From: Meandrina meandrites
Lineage: Eukaryota; Cnidaria; Anthozoa; Scleractinia; Meandrinidae
Reading direction: 5' to 3'
Assembly (NCBI GenBank): GCA_963693305.1
Contig: OY855916.1
Location: 4,442,501 to 4,506,500 of the forward strand
Length of the DNA: 64,000 nucleotides
Shown: positions 1 through 10,139 of the stretch, in pieces
How the letters are laid out: each line of letters opens with the position of its first letter
Numbering within the stretch: position 1 is the stretch's first letter
Translations under genes and position numbers: made by a program
Notes under the pieces: generated by a model
What the model was told of the DNA's origin: nothing
Databases searched by the model: none
What the model saw: only the letters and a program-made list of their open reading frames with translations

Positions 1-420
1 TGCCGGCATAATAGTGCTTTTTTGGCGGCATAATAGTGCCATTTTGCAACATAACAGTTATTTCCTTTTTTAGAGCTACTATTGTAAATTTATTAAGTTA
101 AAACTACAAAATTTCAAGCTATTTTAATGTTCTACATGGTTTCCATTACCATTGAGCACTTTAGGTTTGTTCCCAGTGCATCCTCAACTGGGTTTAGCTC
201 TTTTAGGCCTGGTTACAATTGCAATTATGACTCACCGGGGTCTGGGAAAAAAATTGTTTGACGGCATAATTATAACTCACCAGGGTCCGGGAAAAAAATT
301 TTGCGGCATAATTACGAGCATAATAGTTACAGTCGAGCATAATTTGGAGCATAATAGTCCGTTTTGGGGGCAATGCCAAAAAGCATAATGCTCGATTTTA
401 GGAGCATAATGTGTCAACCC
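1..420. repeat. Degenerate GCATAAT-rich repeat
   Basis: The words GCATAATAG, GCATAATT and GGCATAAT recur many times. Two near-identical units of about 60 bases (around 228-262 and 278-312) share a CTCACC-GGG-CTGGG-AAAAAAATT pattern. No coding sequence is supported. It looks like an internal piece of a repeat family cut by the window edge, and the class cannot be assigned. Confidence 0.5.
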
Positions 421-1515
421 CTACTGTCGGCCGGTTAAACTTCATGATCGCTCATGCGAAACGTCACTTCAAACTTTGATATTGACGGAAATCTTGGAAA
501 CGTCGGATGTTTTGATTTCGATCATCGCGTATCAATGCAAACCGTGGTAATTAAAAATGTATTCCCGCATTTTGGTCACACAAATTGGAGAGATGGCTAG
601 ATACCTCCATTTGTATTTTAACAGTATCAGAATGTAGAAACTTTAAGATTGCGGGACATGCGAGCTTCTCTGTCTAAACAAAACAATTCTGCTTCCTTGT
701 AAATATTTTTTTGGATACGAATGGCAGCTTTATTTTAACGATATAAACCTGAATTACTTTTCTCTTGCTACACAAACGCATTGGCATGTACAATATAATA
801 AACCTGAAAAAGGTCATCCTTCTGTTGGCGAGGGAATATTCATTCGAGCTAGCGCTCAGAAGTCGGCAGCACAATCTATCCGCCAAGCTGTTAGAATTTC
901 ACCTGTCGCCTGCTAGACCACAAATTTCTTCTTTTACACTTTTGAACTTATGGAAGGATCAAGTTGCCGGCTATTTTGTGAAGGAGATGCTTTTTTCAAC
1001 TCGAAATGCGCCACATGCTTATATAAATAATTTATTTTCTTATTCGGTGAATTTTTTTAAAAAAATTAAAAAATTGACCCCGGCCCCGGCCCCGGCCCCG
1101 GCCCCGGCCCCGACCCCGACCCCGAGTCGGCGTTTTACCGACACCCGTAAGAAGCTTGTTTAAATAACAATAATTATCATTAAGATTATTTCGAATTTCT
1201 GTTTAAGTTTTCTAACACGTGTTCAGGCTTATAATTGACTAATACTGTTGTGAATTTGATTCATCGCTAACTTAGCTTAACTGCTTGCTGCATTGGACTC
1301 CTTTTTTAAATAATAATAAACTTTGCCATTGACATCTGGGTGTCAATTGATCGCTCGCTTGACTTGGTTTACTACCGACGCGACGAAGCTTGTGTTTACA
1401 TTTTTTTTCGATCGCCAAAACTTTCTCGACTTAAAATAGAATTACTTGGGCCTAAAATTATAAGCTTAACTCCTTATTTGACCTTCTTTGAACAAATATC
1501 TTGGGATACACACTT
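421..1515. other. Intergenic; no gene supported
   Basis: No convincing coding exon is visible. The only standout is the GGCCCC hexanucleotide run at 1076-1123. Open frames here are translations of low-complexity or AT-rich sequence. Confidence 0.5.
1076..1123. repeat. GGCCCC/GACCCC hexanucleotide repeat
   Basis: Five perfect GGCCCC units (1082-1111) are flanked by one GACCCC before and two after. The minus strand therefore reads as consecutive GGGG blocks separated by CC or TC, a layout able to form G-quadruplexes. It lies in AT-rich sequence, which makes it stand out. Confidence 0.9.
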
Positions 1516-3925
1516 TCAATGGAAAAGAATAAATGTAACTGTGCATAAATTAATGGCCACTGACAATTTCGCCTTCAACCAAATTAATAGGCCCTCGATG
1601 TCATCGCATTTGCACTTTGCGAGTAATGCACCTGTAGGGAAGTGCAAATGACTGTCCAGTACAAGAATACTGCCACTGGAATCTGCTACAAAAGCTATGG
1701 TCAACCCATTTATGATAACAAATGCAGCATTTGCACTGCCTAGTTTTCTGCTGAGCTGGTAGCTCAAAGCAGACACCTCAGCAGCACAAGCTTCCTTCAC
1801 AAAACACACTGTCAGTTCTTCCTCATAATCTAGACTTCCCAGGCTGCTTCTCACAAGGTGTATGGCCTGCACTACCCCAAGGTAAACTGGATTGCTGTAG
1901 GTAATGAAGGTGTCATATGCCCGATTCCCTCCAAGCATGCAGGAGGTAAAGGTCACAATCCAGCTTTGTGTGAGTGATTGGTTGGTGTTTATTTGTAGTA
2001 AGCGTTTGTTTGTGAGGAAGGTCTTGGCCAGTAACAGGGAAATAACTGTGCATGCGTTGCTGCCATTGCGCCCTCCTATTGTTGATTGTGATAAGAAAAC
2101 AGGCAAGTCCCAGAAAGTAACCATATCTGTAGTGGAAGGAGGAACATGCAAAGTAAAGGCTTGGGATGGCACAGGCATGTGTGAATTATTAGGTGGTGGT
2201 TGTGTAGATGATTGTGTTGTTTGTTGTGAGGACAGATTGTGAGACTGTAATAGGATGGGGCATGTAATGCGAGAACCGCGAGATTTGCAGTGTCCAGGTT
2301 GCCCACAGTGTGAACAGTGATTTCTCCTTGCTGCATTTGAAGTACTTGTACTTCTTGCTGTTTGTCTACTTTCCTGGGTTGCTGTATGTGGAACACTTGG
2401 TTGTGGAACCACTATCTGTTCAAAGGTTCTGGATATGATGTTCTCCCAGTCATGTGATTTATAAAAGTCTGCATTCCTTGTTGTGGCAATACCTGGGCTG
2501 CTTGCACTCTGCATATTGTGACTTTCATTAATGTCTGGCAAGGTGCTGTCGTTGTTCTCCAACAAGCCTCTATTAAATGAATCAGTTAAATCATTGATCT
2601 TTGTCAGAAAAGGATCTTTGCAAATGGGACAGGAATTTCCATTTCTTTCCAAGCAATCAAGATGACAAGTATGAAAACATGCAAGCCTAAGGATCTGTGT
2701 AGCGCTCTCATTACTGCAGTTTGGAAAGTCGCATAGCACATGTGGTTTTGGTTCCAGATTCTGTTGTATTTTATCATGACTGTATCCCAGTGGGAGAGAC
2801 CTGGCATCGATAATGGTGTTGCCAAAAGAAGGAAGCTGGTACTTTGGCTCTCCAAGAAGTTTTCCATTTTGGGCAATTTGTCGTGGAACCTGTCAAATTG
2901 AATCATAACTACTTACTAACTTACTAACTACTCAGGTGAATAAATTATTTGGATAGACCAGCTGTGTGTAGAATCACAATTTGGAACAATGTTTTGTGAA
3001 TTGAAATGGCTTAATACACTCTGATTTCAAAGCATCTCCTCCATTAGATTGGAATTTGTTAAAAGTGTTGGAGAACTCAGAAAATTATTTTTATAATTAC
3101 TTTGCTATAATTTTTTTTTTTGTAAGATATAACTGACTTACATACATGAAATTATTATTGTCTCTGATTGACTTGACTAACCTGCTTTGGGCTAGGAAGG
3201 TTTTTTTGCAATGATTTGTAACTTTTGCATGATGAATTCTGCCGATCTTCCTGCCAGAAGTGTTTGATCTCTCTCCCCAGTTCCACTTTGATATGAAGGA
3301 ACAAAATTCTTGTGAAAGTCGTGCTGTATTTTGTTTAAACTTAGAAGTTGGGCATTTTGCCTGATCTGCTGTGTAGTATAGTGTCGCTCAATGGAATCTC
3401 TCAAAAGAGAATGCCAAATTTCTACTTTCTTCTCTGTAATGGCAGCTAACAGTTGCTGTTTCATTGTAAAGTATTTGTCATTGTTCTTCTTCTGGTGTAC
3501 TGTGTCACTTAACAATGACAATGTTGACTTGTCATAGTGACGTCGCCTCCAACATGTAAACAGAACAGCAAACCTTCTCATTATAGATAGTCATCCAGTT
3601 TAGAGCTTCTAAATATAACAGGGTAGTGGAAAAATAGCAATGGCAGGACTTCTTCAAACAAGTTAAGTAGACAGGTATACTCTATGCCTTTGCACAGTTT
3701 GAATAAAATCAAAACTCTGGAGCGTAGCATGAGCCACCCAAGGAAAGCAGCAGCAACAAGGACAGCAACTCGGTCAGGTTTGGGTTTCTCTGGTAGAGCA
3801 GAATTAAATAAATGCTTATGTAATTCTGCAAAAAAAAATCTGTGTAGGTTGACAGCAGTTTCATGAGCATTTAGTGTGCCGGGTCGATAAGATGGCATAT
3901 CTTTTCCAGCTTCATCAAATACTTA
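1516..3925 (-). pseudogene. Decayed RING / papain-like protease multicopy gene
   Basis: The 3' exon runs 2889 to 1516 from a good acceptor (TTGACAG before 2889). It begins VPRQIAQNG, has a CxxC/HxxC RING-like zinc finger with CPIC near 2640, a low-complexity linker, then a domain with a Cys motif (GSNACTVISLLLA) and a His motif (LDSHLHFPTGA). That motif pair suggests a papain-like or deubiquitinase-like fold. Upstream coding sequence (3925-3182) contains EVWHSLLR-type and RRHYDKS motifs that I recall from a family dispersed in cnidarian genomes. It is broken twice: the frame shifts at about 3581, and at the A7 run near 3200, where the phase at the donor (exon end 3182) no longer fits the next exon. 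Each break needs about one base. The family match is from memory; the motifs and frame breaks are seen. It may derive from a mobile or amplified gene. Confidence 0.7.
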
Positions 3926-4063
3926 GTACAGTCTTGTAGGAATGGGGATATTACTCAAAGTTGAAGAATGAGATTTTAGTGGGCACGAGCAGATGTTGTT
4001 CCTTTTTCGTAATTGCTACCAGTGAAATTCACAAACAAAATTTCCACGTTCCACCTTGGCGAC

Positions 4064-4228
4064 TCAAGCCATTTCTGCGTTCAGGGCAATCATTCTTCCT
4101 CTGCAGACAAACCTGACGCGGGTTTTTCCACTGAGAAAACAATTTTTTTCTCCAGGAAGTTTACCTTCTGAGAAGGCGACGACAAGAAGCGCAATAGTGA
4201 TAACAGGTAGTACGAACTTCGTTAACAT
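4064..4228 (-). CDS. Possible secreted peptide exon
   Basis: The first real ATG is at 4228 and gives MLTKFVLPVITIALLVVAFSEG, which looks like a signal peptide (short basic start, hydrophobic core), followed by a short basic tail with two cysteines. A TATA-like AATATAAGG lies just upstream on the minus strand (about 4250-4260). A possible donor (GTCAG|GTTTGT) occurs in the tail, so the mature part could continue in another exon that I did not find. Function is unknown. A 55-residue open frame can arise by chance. Confidence 0.25.
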   Translation of the reverse strand: MLTKFVLPVITIALLVVAFSEGKLPGEKNCFLSGKTRVRFVCRGRMIALNAEMA

Positions 4229-5619
4229 GTTATGAAAGCTCCACTTCAATCCTTATATTCACATCTGTTACCACAATATTTTTTTTGTTGAATAAGATAT
4301 GTGATTGAGGAAGCTCGAAGCAAACGTCCCTGAAAGTGACAACCTTATCTATTTTGGTTTGGGCTTATCCCCGTGAAATGAAAACAAACTTTGGGTAATT
4401 TAAAAATGCCGCCATTTTGCCGCGGTATGTTGCTATGGAAATATTGTCGTTCCCATTCCTTTGCGCGCGCCATATTGCTTACGCGCCACGAGCGTGCGAG
4501 AGCGTGCGCAGTCATTTTGCCGCTGTGTCGTGGGTACCAGCTGCGGACAAAAGATAATTTGTGAACTGACGAAACATTTCTGCATCTTTTTCTAAGAGCA
4601 GTCGGCTTGCTGTTCAAAGTAAAGGACATGGACCAATAGGGGCATTGTTTTCGGCAAGTTTGAGCGCAATTTTGGAGCGAGGGGAATTTGTTTGAAGTGA
4701 AATTTTGCATCGTTGTTGAATTAGCTATCATTGCTCAAGTGTGCCCTTGTCATTTTTTATTACGGATCATTCGTCACTGATTCGTCATACGATGTATGAC
4801 ATAATCGCTGGACTACGCTGCTATTACGCTTATGATGATACAGAAAGTCCAGGACAACAATAAAGAACAAAAGGTACCTTTTAATTTGCAGTTCATTCAT
4901 GTTTTACAACTTCACTCGAATAATTACTTGAGCTTGGGCTCCCTGTGGTATAAGCTTAGTTGTACTCACCAAAGCATGCGTTGTAAATGACTGCCATCTC
5001 AAAAACAAGGCTTTTTCTTTGCTCGAAGAATCACAAGCTTTAGTACACTAATTTTCGCCTTTTAACACAACAAAATCTGTTCTCTATAAATACTGTAAGC
5101 GAAACACATAAATACTGATCAAAAGAGATGATTTTTCGTTCTGCACGATCTCATTCTGGTGGATTTTCAAGGTTTAAAATGGAATAAATGGTGAGAATGA
5201 AACGCATATCAGTTGCTCAGTTTATCTGCCAAGTTTTTCAAGATTATGGAGGGTGGAAAGTTTTGTTCTACGATGCAATGTCGGATGTCTCAACTAGGCG
5301 AGAACGCAAAATGGTCTAATTCCATTTGTTTCTAAACCTCGGCAAGCAATGATTTTGTTGTGGAGTGATGCTCATTTTTATTTTGTTGTGTTTGGAAGGA
5401 ATTCGAAGCTATAAAATTGGTATTCATTTCTAAGTTTGACTGTTTTGTATTTGATGAGATTTACAAGTTTTCGACTCATGGATGTGTATAGCGCGTTTGT
5501 TTCAGCTTGTGGACCGCGGTAGCTGATGATGTGATGAGTAATATTTCGATGGCTGGGTATTATGAAGTTTTAAACCTTCCTGATTCGATATCCAAGTTGA
5601 GTATTGCCTTTTCCTAGAA

Positions 5620-5860
5620 ATTCTCAGAAATTCCAAGCTTTGAAATTTGGCATGAATGTGCATGTCATGAAATTGTTGGGAATTCCTAGGAATTCCTAGG
5701 AATTCCAAGCCTACAATTTTTTATTCCCAGAAGTTCCCAAGAATTCCAACCTTGTAACTCAAAGCTTATTTGCATACTTGGGAATTGTTGGGAATTCCTA
5801 GGAATTCTTAGGAATTCTTAAGAATTCCCAGAAAGCTGGGAATTCATTTTGCTAGGGAAG
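5620..5860. repeat. Palindromic GGAATTCC/CCTAGGAATTCC repeats
   Basis: Several copies of GGAATTCCTAGGAATTCC-like words in both orientations cluster here (5680-5702 and 5790-5845). The sequence is locally self-complementary. No coding role is apparent. Confidence 0.6.
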
Positions 5861-5966
5861 TATCAGGAGACCCTTCATTACATTACCTGTTGCACCCCTA
5901 CTAAGCTGGCTTCCAATGACATTTTGTCAACATGCATGTGACATTGTTACCTTCTGACACTTTCAG

Positions 5967-7839
5967 ATGTCCCTTTTGGATGATTCTCAAATGGAAATTG
6001 ACGATGACGAACAAGGTAAATCACAATCAATATAAAAAGATATTCCCTTTATATTTATTTGCAGAAATGAACCACTTTTATACACGTTTTAATAAAAACT
6101 AATTCAACTTTTAAATAAAGCTAAACTTCAAACTTAATTTGTTTTAATCTTGTTATGATCAAGACAGCAAAACAAGTTATCAGTCGACTTCCTTAAAATT
6201 AAAATCAATGATACTTTATCCTTTGGGGTCAAAGGGCTAGACTTCATACTGTAACTGAAGGAAATCATTTGTCCATTGCAGTGACTCTGGGAGATCAAAA
6301 CGTGACAGTGCAGGGTGGAAACAGCAACATACTTCAAGACCAGAGACAGGTAGATTCATCAATCCTGTCTTGAGATTTAAGGAGGCTGGTAATGTTTTCC
6401 AGGACTTTCCAGTTCTTAAACTTTGATGAGTCTTCTTCTTTTTAACAGTTGATGCTTCAATAATGGTATCAACCTGATGCCCAATCACTGCTAAATATTT
6501 GGTATAACAGGTTACCATAGCAAGAGTAAAACCTCTTAACAACACCCTCAAGGTGGCTTACTACAGTTTTTACGAGGCAAGAGCGCGCGCTACGATTCGG
6601 CTGCCTGACGTCGATTCTTGTCGGAGGTCGTAAAAACGTAACTTCGGCTCAAAATTTCTTAAAAACCTACCGTACGACCCATAATGAAATTTTCACAATT
6701 AATTTTTTGGGGTGAATCGCGTCAACTGCCAAAATCTAAAAAAAATCTGTAAGACAGATTTTAAGCTATTTTTTAAATAGGCAAAAAACCACATTTTCCT
6801 ATTTTGCAAAAAAACTGTCTTACAGATTTTTAATTTATTTTGCATGAATGTTTTATCTGATCCAATTTCTAATTTATGAATTTTTGAGGCAGGGTCGTAC
6901 GGGCAGATTTTGAGAAAAACGCCTTTGAAACTACTAGTGCCCAGTCTCCTCTTAAGCACTCAGATATTCATTTTGGCTGTTTATTACCGTCTATATTGCT
7001 CAAATGTGGCATATATTGGTTGTAGGATGCAACAAACAATAATAAGTGAAAGCTAAAACCTTTCTGGACATTTTATTAAAGAGTTAAAAGCTGGGCTCAT
7101 TTACCCTCTCAAAACTGTAGTAAGCCACCTTAATTTAGCTTTAAGCGCTAAGATATAACTTTTTGCAGCGGTTTCAGAGGTACCCTAAATTTGTGAAAAT
7201 TTAAGGTGGCCCTGAACCCCTAATGAATGGGCCGAGTTTGTAAATAATATCATTGTTGTAGCTGATAACGATTTACAGCACTTACTAGCACTTACACTTT
7301 GATTAGTTGGTCTGTGTCACAATCCTTTATCACTGGCTTATGGTACTTAAGAAATAAATTCGAATCATTGCCTTATCTTGGACAGAAAGTCTTTAATAAG
7401 ACCAAGTATACCTCCAAAAGCCAGCCAAAGATTTTTTCAATCTAATTGTGCAGTTGGACATTTTTTTCTAGCAGAAAGCAAAGGGAAATATCAATCAATC
7501 AACTTAAAAGTGTGACTTTTGTAACAATTCATTTCGTTATCTTAACGACACTGACAGCAAACCAGTGCAGACAAAGTTGACAACTTAAGAAGCGTTCTAA
7601 TACAAAGAAATAACTTGATCGTTCTGCTGAAGGAAACTGATTGCTACATAAAGTATAATGTGTAAAAGGGATGTTTTTTTTTTCCACAGTGTTTGATATT
7701 AAAAGGCTTGTCAAGAAGTGTAATGTCTTAAGTTTGAAACGGTTTGTTTTCCTTTGATAGATGTCTGACAATTCAGAGGAAAGTAGCTCCTCCGCAGACA
7801 ATGGCACAAGCAGTGGAATTGGAGGCGAATTTTCTGAAG
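5967..7839 (+). CDS. Three candidate exons of an acidic/Ser-rich N-terminus
   Basis: Three pieces have consensus acceptors and compatible phases: 5967-6015 (starts ATG, MSLLDDSQMEIDDDEQ), 6282-6349 (ends GACAG|GTAGAT) and 7761-7839 (Ser/Asp/Glu-rich, with a weaker GTTGGC donor). Read together they give about 65 residues of acidic, serine-rich sequence ending in phase 1. Phase 1 is also what the trypsin-like exon at 10140 needs, so these may be its first exons. I do not recognise the protein. Short exons chosen by eye can be spurious. Confidence 0.35.
6350..7760. other. Non-coding stretch holding a MITE
   Basis: This interval holds the 582-bp inverted-repeat element at 6550-7131 and AT-rich sequence with no supported exon. 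An isolated AAGGTGGCCCTGAACCCC word near 7202 may be the end of another decayed element, but no partner end was found. Confidence 0.45.
6550..7131. mobile_element. MITE with 21-bp terminal inverted repeats
   Basis: The left end AAGGTGGCTTACTACAGTTTT (6550-6570) is the exact reverse complement of the right end (7111-7131). The interior has no transposase-like frame. Flanking triplets (CTC/AAT, or TCA/TAA depending on the boundary chosen) do not give a clear target-site duplication, so the superfamily is open. Confidence 0.75.
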
Positions 7840-8095
7840 GTTGGCTTGTCACCATATATAATTACCGCAAGGAAATAATACTAAAAACCCACCACACCAC
7901 CCTCCTTAGCAACATAATCGTATACTGAATTATCACTGTATATGGCAAGGATGTTTGACGTCAATTTGAAGACCTCTCTTTGTATTTCATGTTGTAATGT
8001 CAATTTGTTCCAAGGTTTCATTCATTTGACGACTTCATAGCACTGTATTCCTATATGTACATCTAAGTTTAAATTGTTAGGTAAAGTGGCCCAAT

Positions 8096-8242
8096 GGGTT
8101 TTTCCATGTTCTATAAGAAAATAATGCACGCTTGAGGTCTAGAAAAGCTGCTAGTGGATGCCCAAGCCGTTAGGCGAGGGCATTCAGCGGCTTTTCTAGA
8201 CCTCAAAAGTGCATTATTTTCTTATAGGACATAGGAAAACCA
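8096..8242. repeat. Foldback element (imperfect palindrome)
   Basis: Arm 8096-8151 (CTATAAGAAAATAATGCACG then GAGGTCTAGAAAAGC) pairs with 8187-8242 with a few mismatches and a loop of about 35 bases. A related single arm (TGTTCTATAAAAAAATAATG) occurs at 8741-8760, which suggests a family. Confidence 0.75.
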
Positions 8243-8426
8243 TCTTCTAGTGGGTTTAGAATATAGCATACACCTTGTAGAAATGCAAATAATTAAGAAA
8301 AAACACTTGCGCGCGCGTGCTGATCTGAATGAACAAACACTACGCCAAGAAACCTGATGACAGCAATCAAATCCATTTTAATGCTGTTTTGCAGTCGAAA
8401 GTGAATTTCTATATCGCTGTACTTAC

Positions 8427-8631
8427 CTTGAAAAACCTTTGCAGCCCGTTTTGTGTTTGCTTTTGTGCTCTTAGAGTACAATTCCGTAACAATTTTGTTT
8501 AAATTAGTGTCTTGCAAGTTTGCAAAGCGGCCGCCTTCCTGGCACTCACTGCTCAACAACTCGTCCACGTCTTCATCTTCCCAGTCATCGGAACGTAATT
8601 CTTATTCAGGTGAACTGTTTTTAGCGGCCAT
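8427..8631 (-). pseudogene. First exon of a DUF3504-like tyrosine-recombinase-like gene, with stop
   Basis: From ATG at 8631 the minus strand reads MAAKNSSPE, then a TAA stop (8604-8602), then stays open through an acidic stretch and RFANLQDTNLNKIV plus TKANTKRAAKVFQ to a strong donor (CAAG|GTAAGT). The RFxxLxDxxLxKIVxE...NTK pattern resembles the N-terminal core-binding segment of the DUF3504/Crypton-like family common in cnidarian genomes (recalled, not searched). The in-frame stop suggests a dead copy or a start further 3'. No following exon was found. Confidence 0.4.
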
Positions 8632-8639
8632 AATTAAGG

Positions 8640-10032
8640 AAATAAAATGACAACTTTAAAAGATTGTTGCCGCCATGTTTTTGAATTCGTAACGCAGCAA
8701 TAGTTGCATCCGGGGTATCGGGCTTTTATAGTTTTTAGCTATGTTCTATAAAAAAATAATGCCCGCTAGAATTCCATTGCGTGTATACAGCGGCTATATT
8801 CTAAAATGTAATAAGATAAATTTCAATGTGGAAACCAAGATTGCAATTGCAATAAACGCTGTACTAAACGCAAAAAAACGCTATACTCTACGATACGACT
8901 CTGCAATGTGGAAACGAACATTGCTATTTCAATCTACTTTATGCAAAAAAAGCTATACTCTACACTACGACTATACCAACATAACATGTTAAAAGGAAAA
9001 AAAGGTAGAACCGTATAGCTCTACGATAATTTCTACGCTAAATTTTGTGTCATAAAACGTGCTAGGTATAATTTATTTATGGAAATTTGATTTCATTCTT
9101 CGCTTCGATATTCCATTCATGAAGAAAATATTTCAATGTTCAAAAGGCGGCTCGATTCAAATCACGAATGTTAAATAGTTTGTTATCTCGCTTCACGCCA
9201 CGGGCAGGTGGGAATTTGGCCAAAATTTGCATAATTTCGACTGCAACAAGTCAATTGTCACGCACACTGTTTCTTCATCATTTTGTTCGGCACTCGCTTT
9301 TTATTCGGCAAAAGCTGTTAAAACATTACTGCACGGAAAATGTTACAGACATTGTATTCTCTATTGTGTATAAAATATATTTCCTTTGGTTTTATCGAAG
9401 CGCTGGACTTGAAGGAAATATTAAACACACTAAAACAAAGTATTAAGTCAGCCATGGAATGGGCTGATGTTGCAGGTTTCACTTTCGCTACGTGACAAAA
9501 AACGTGTGTTTTTTTGCAAGTTTATATCTGCAGAAGCGATGGTCATTAATTTATTTGCACTTCTGCGAGTATTTCTTGTGGGTTTAGGCAATTGAAAAGA
9601 AATTCTTTAGCTGTTTCATCGAAGCGAGTTCACAGATTTAAACGGAAATAAAATATTTGCTAAAGTAAACAATTGAGCGTGCCCAAACGTGCAGGGGTTA
9701 CGTCATTACAAGGGAAAAACCTCCAAGCTAAAGATAGCCGGAGATAACGTAAACCTCGGATTGTAACGGACGTCACGGTGACTCGCATGACTGCATAACT
9801 AGTCCTTTACTCATAGTACAAAAAATAAACTTAACCGTGACTTTGAAGGAAGAAAGTTGTTAATTAGCAAAAGTGGGGTTAATTTTTAAAAGCGAGGTTA
9901 TCGAAGCATTGGATTCAGTATTTCAAAAGTTATGACTGTTTGTATCAATACATGTACGAGTATTTACGACTGTATCGGAATCGACCCATTTGAGCACATT
10001 TTGTTATGATAACAGCTCACCTGCTTCGCAGA
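8640..10032. other. Non-coding stretch
   Basis: AT-rich sequence without a supported exon. It contains a diverged single arm of the foldback family seen at 8096-8242 (8735-8800). Open frames here lack domain-like composition and splice context. Confidence 0.4.
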
Positions 10033-10139
10033 TCGGAATTATTACCCTTTAGCCATTTTCCGATCTTAAAGATAGGTGAGTTATCATAATGGGGCAAGGT
10101 GCATTTTAATGGTTTTCTTTTTCTTCTTTCTGCTGGCAG

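Larger units (their letters stand above)
3926..5966. other. Intergenic; one possible peptide exon and short repeats
   Basis: Apart from the candidate secreted-peptide exon (4064-4228) and the AATTCC-rich palindromic repeats (5620-5860), I see no supported gene. The sequence is AT-rich and non-repetitive to the eye. Confidence 0.4.

Noticed and set aside
765..1163. 132-codon frame with Ala-Pro repeats
   Set aside because: The Ala-Pro run is the GGCCCC repeat, and the rest has no domain or splice support.
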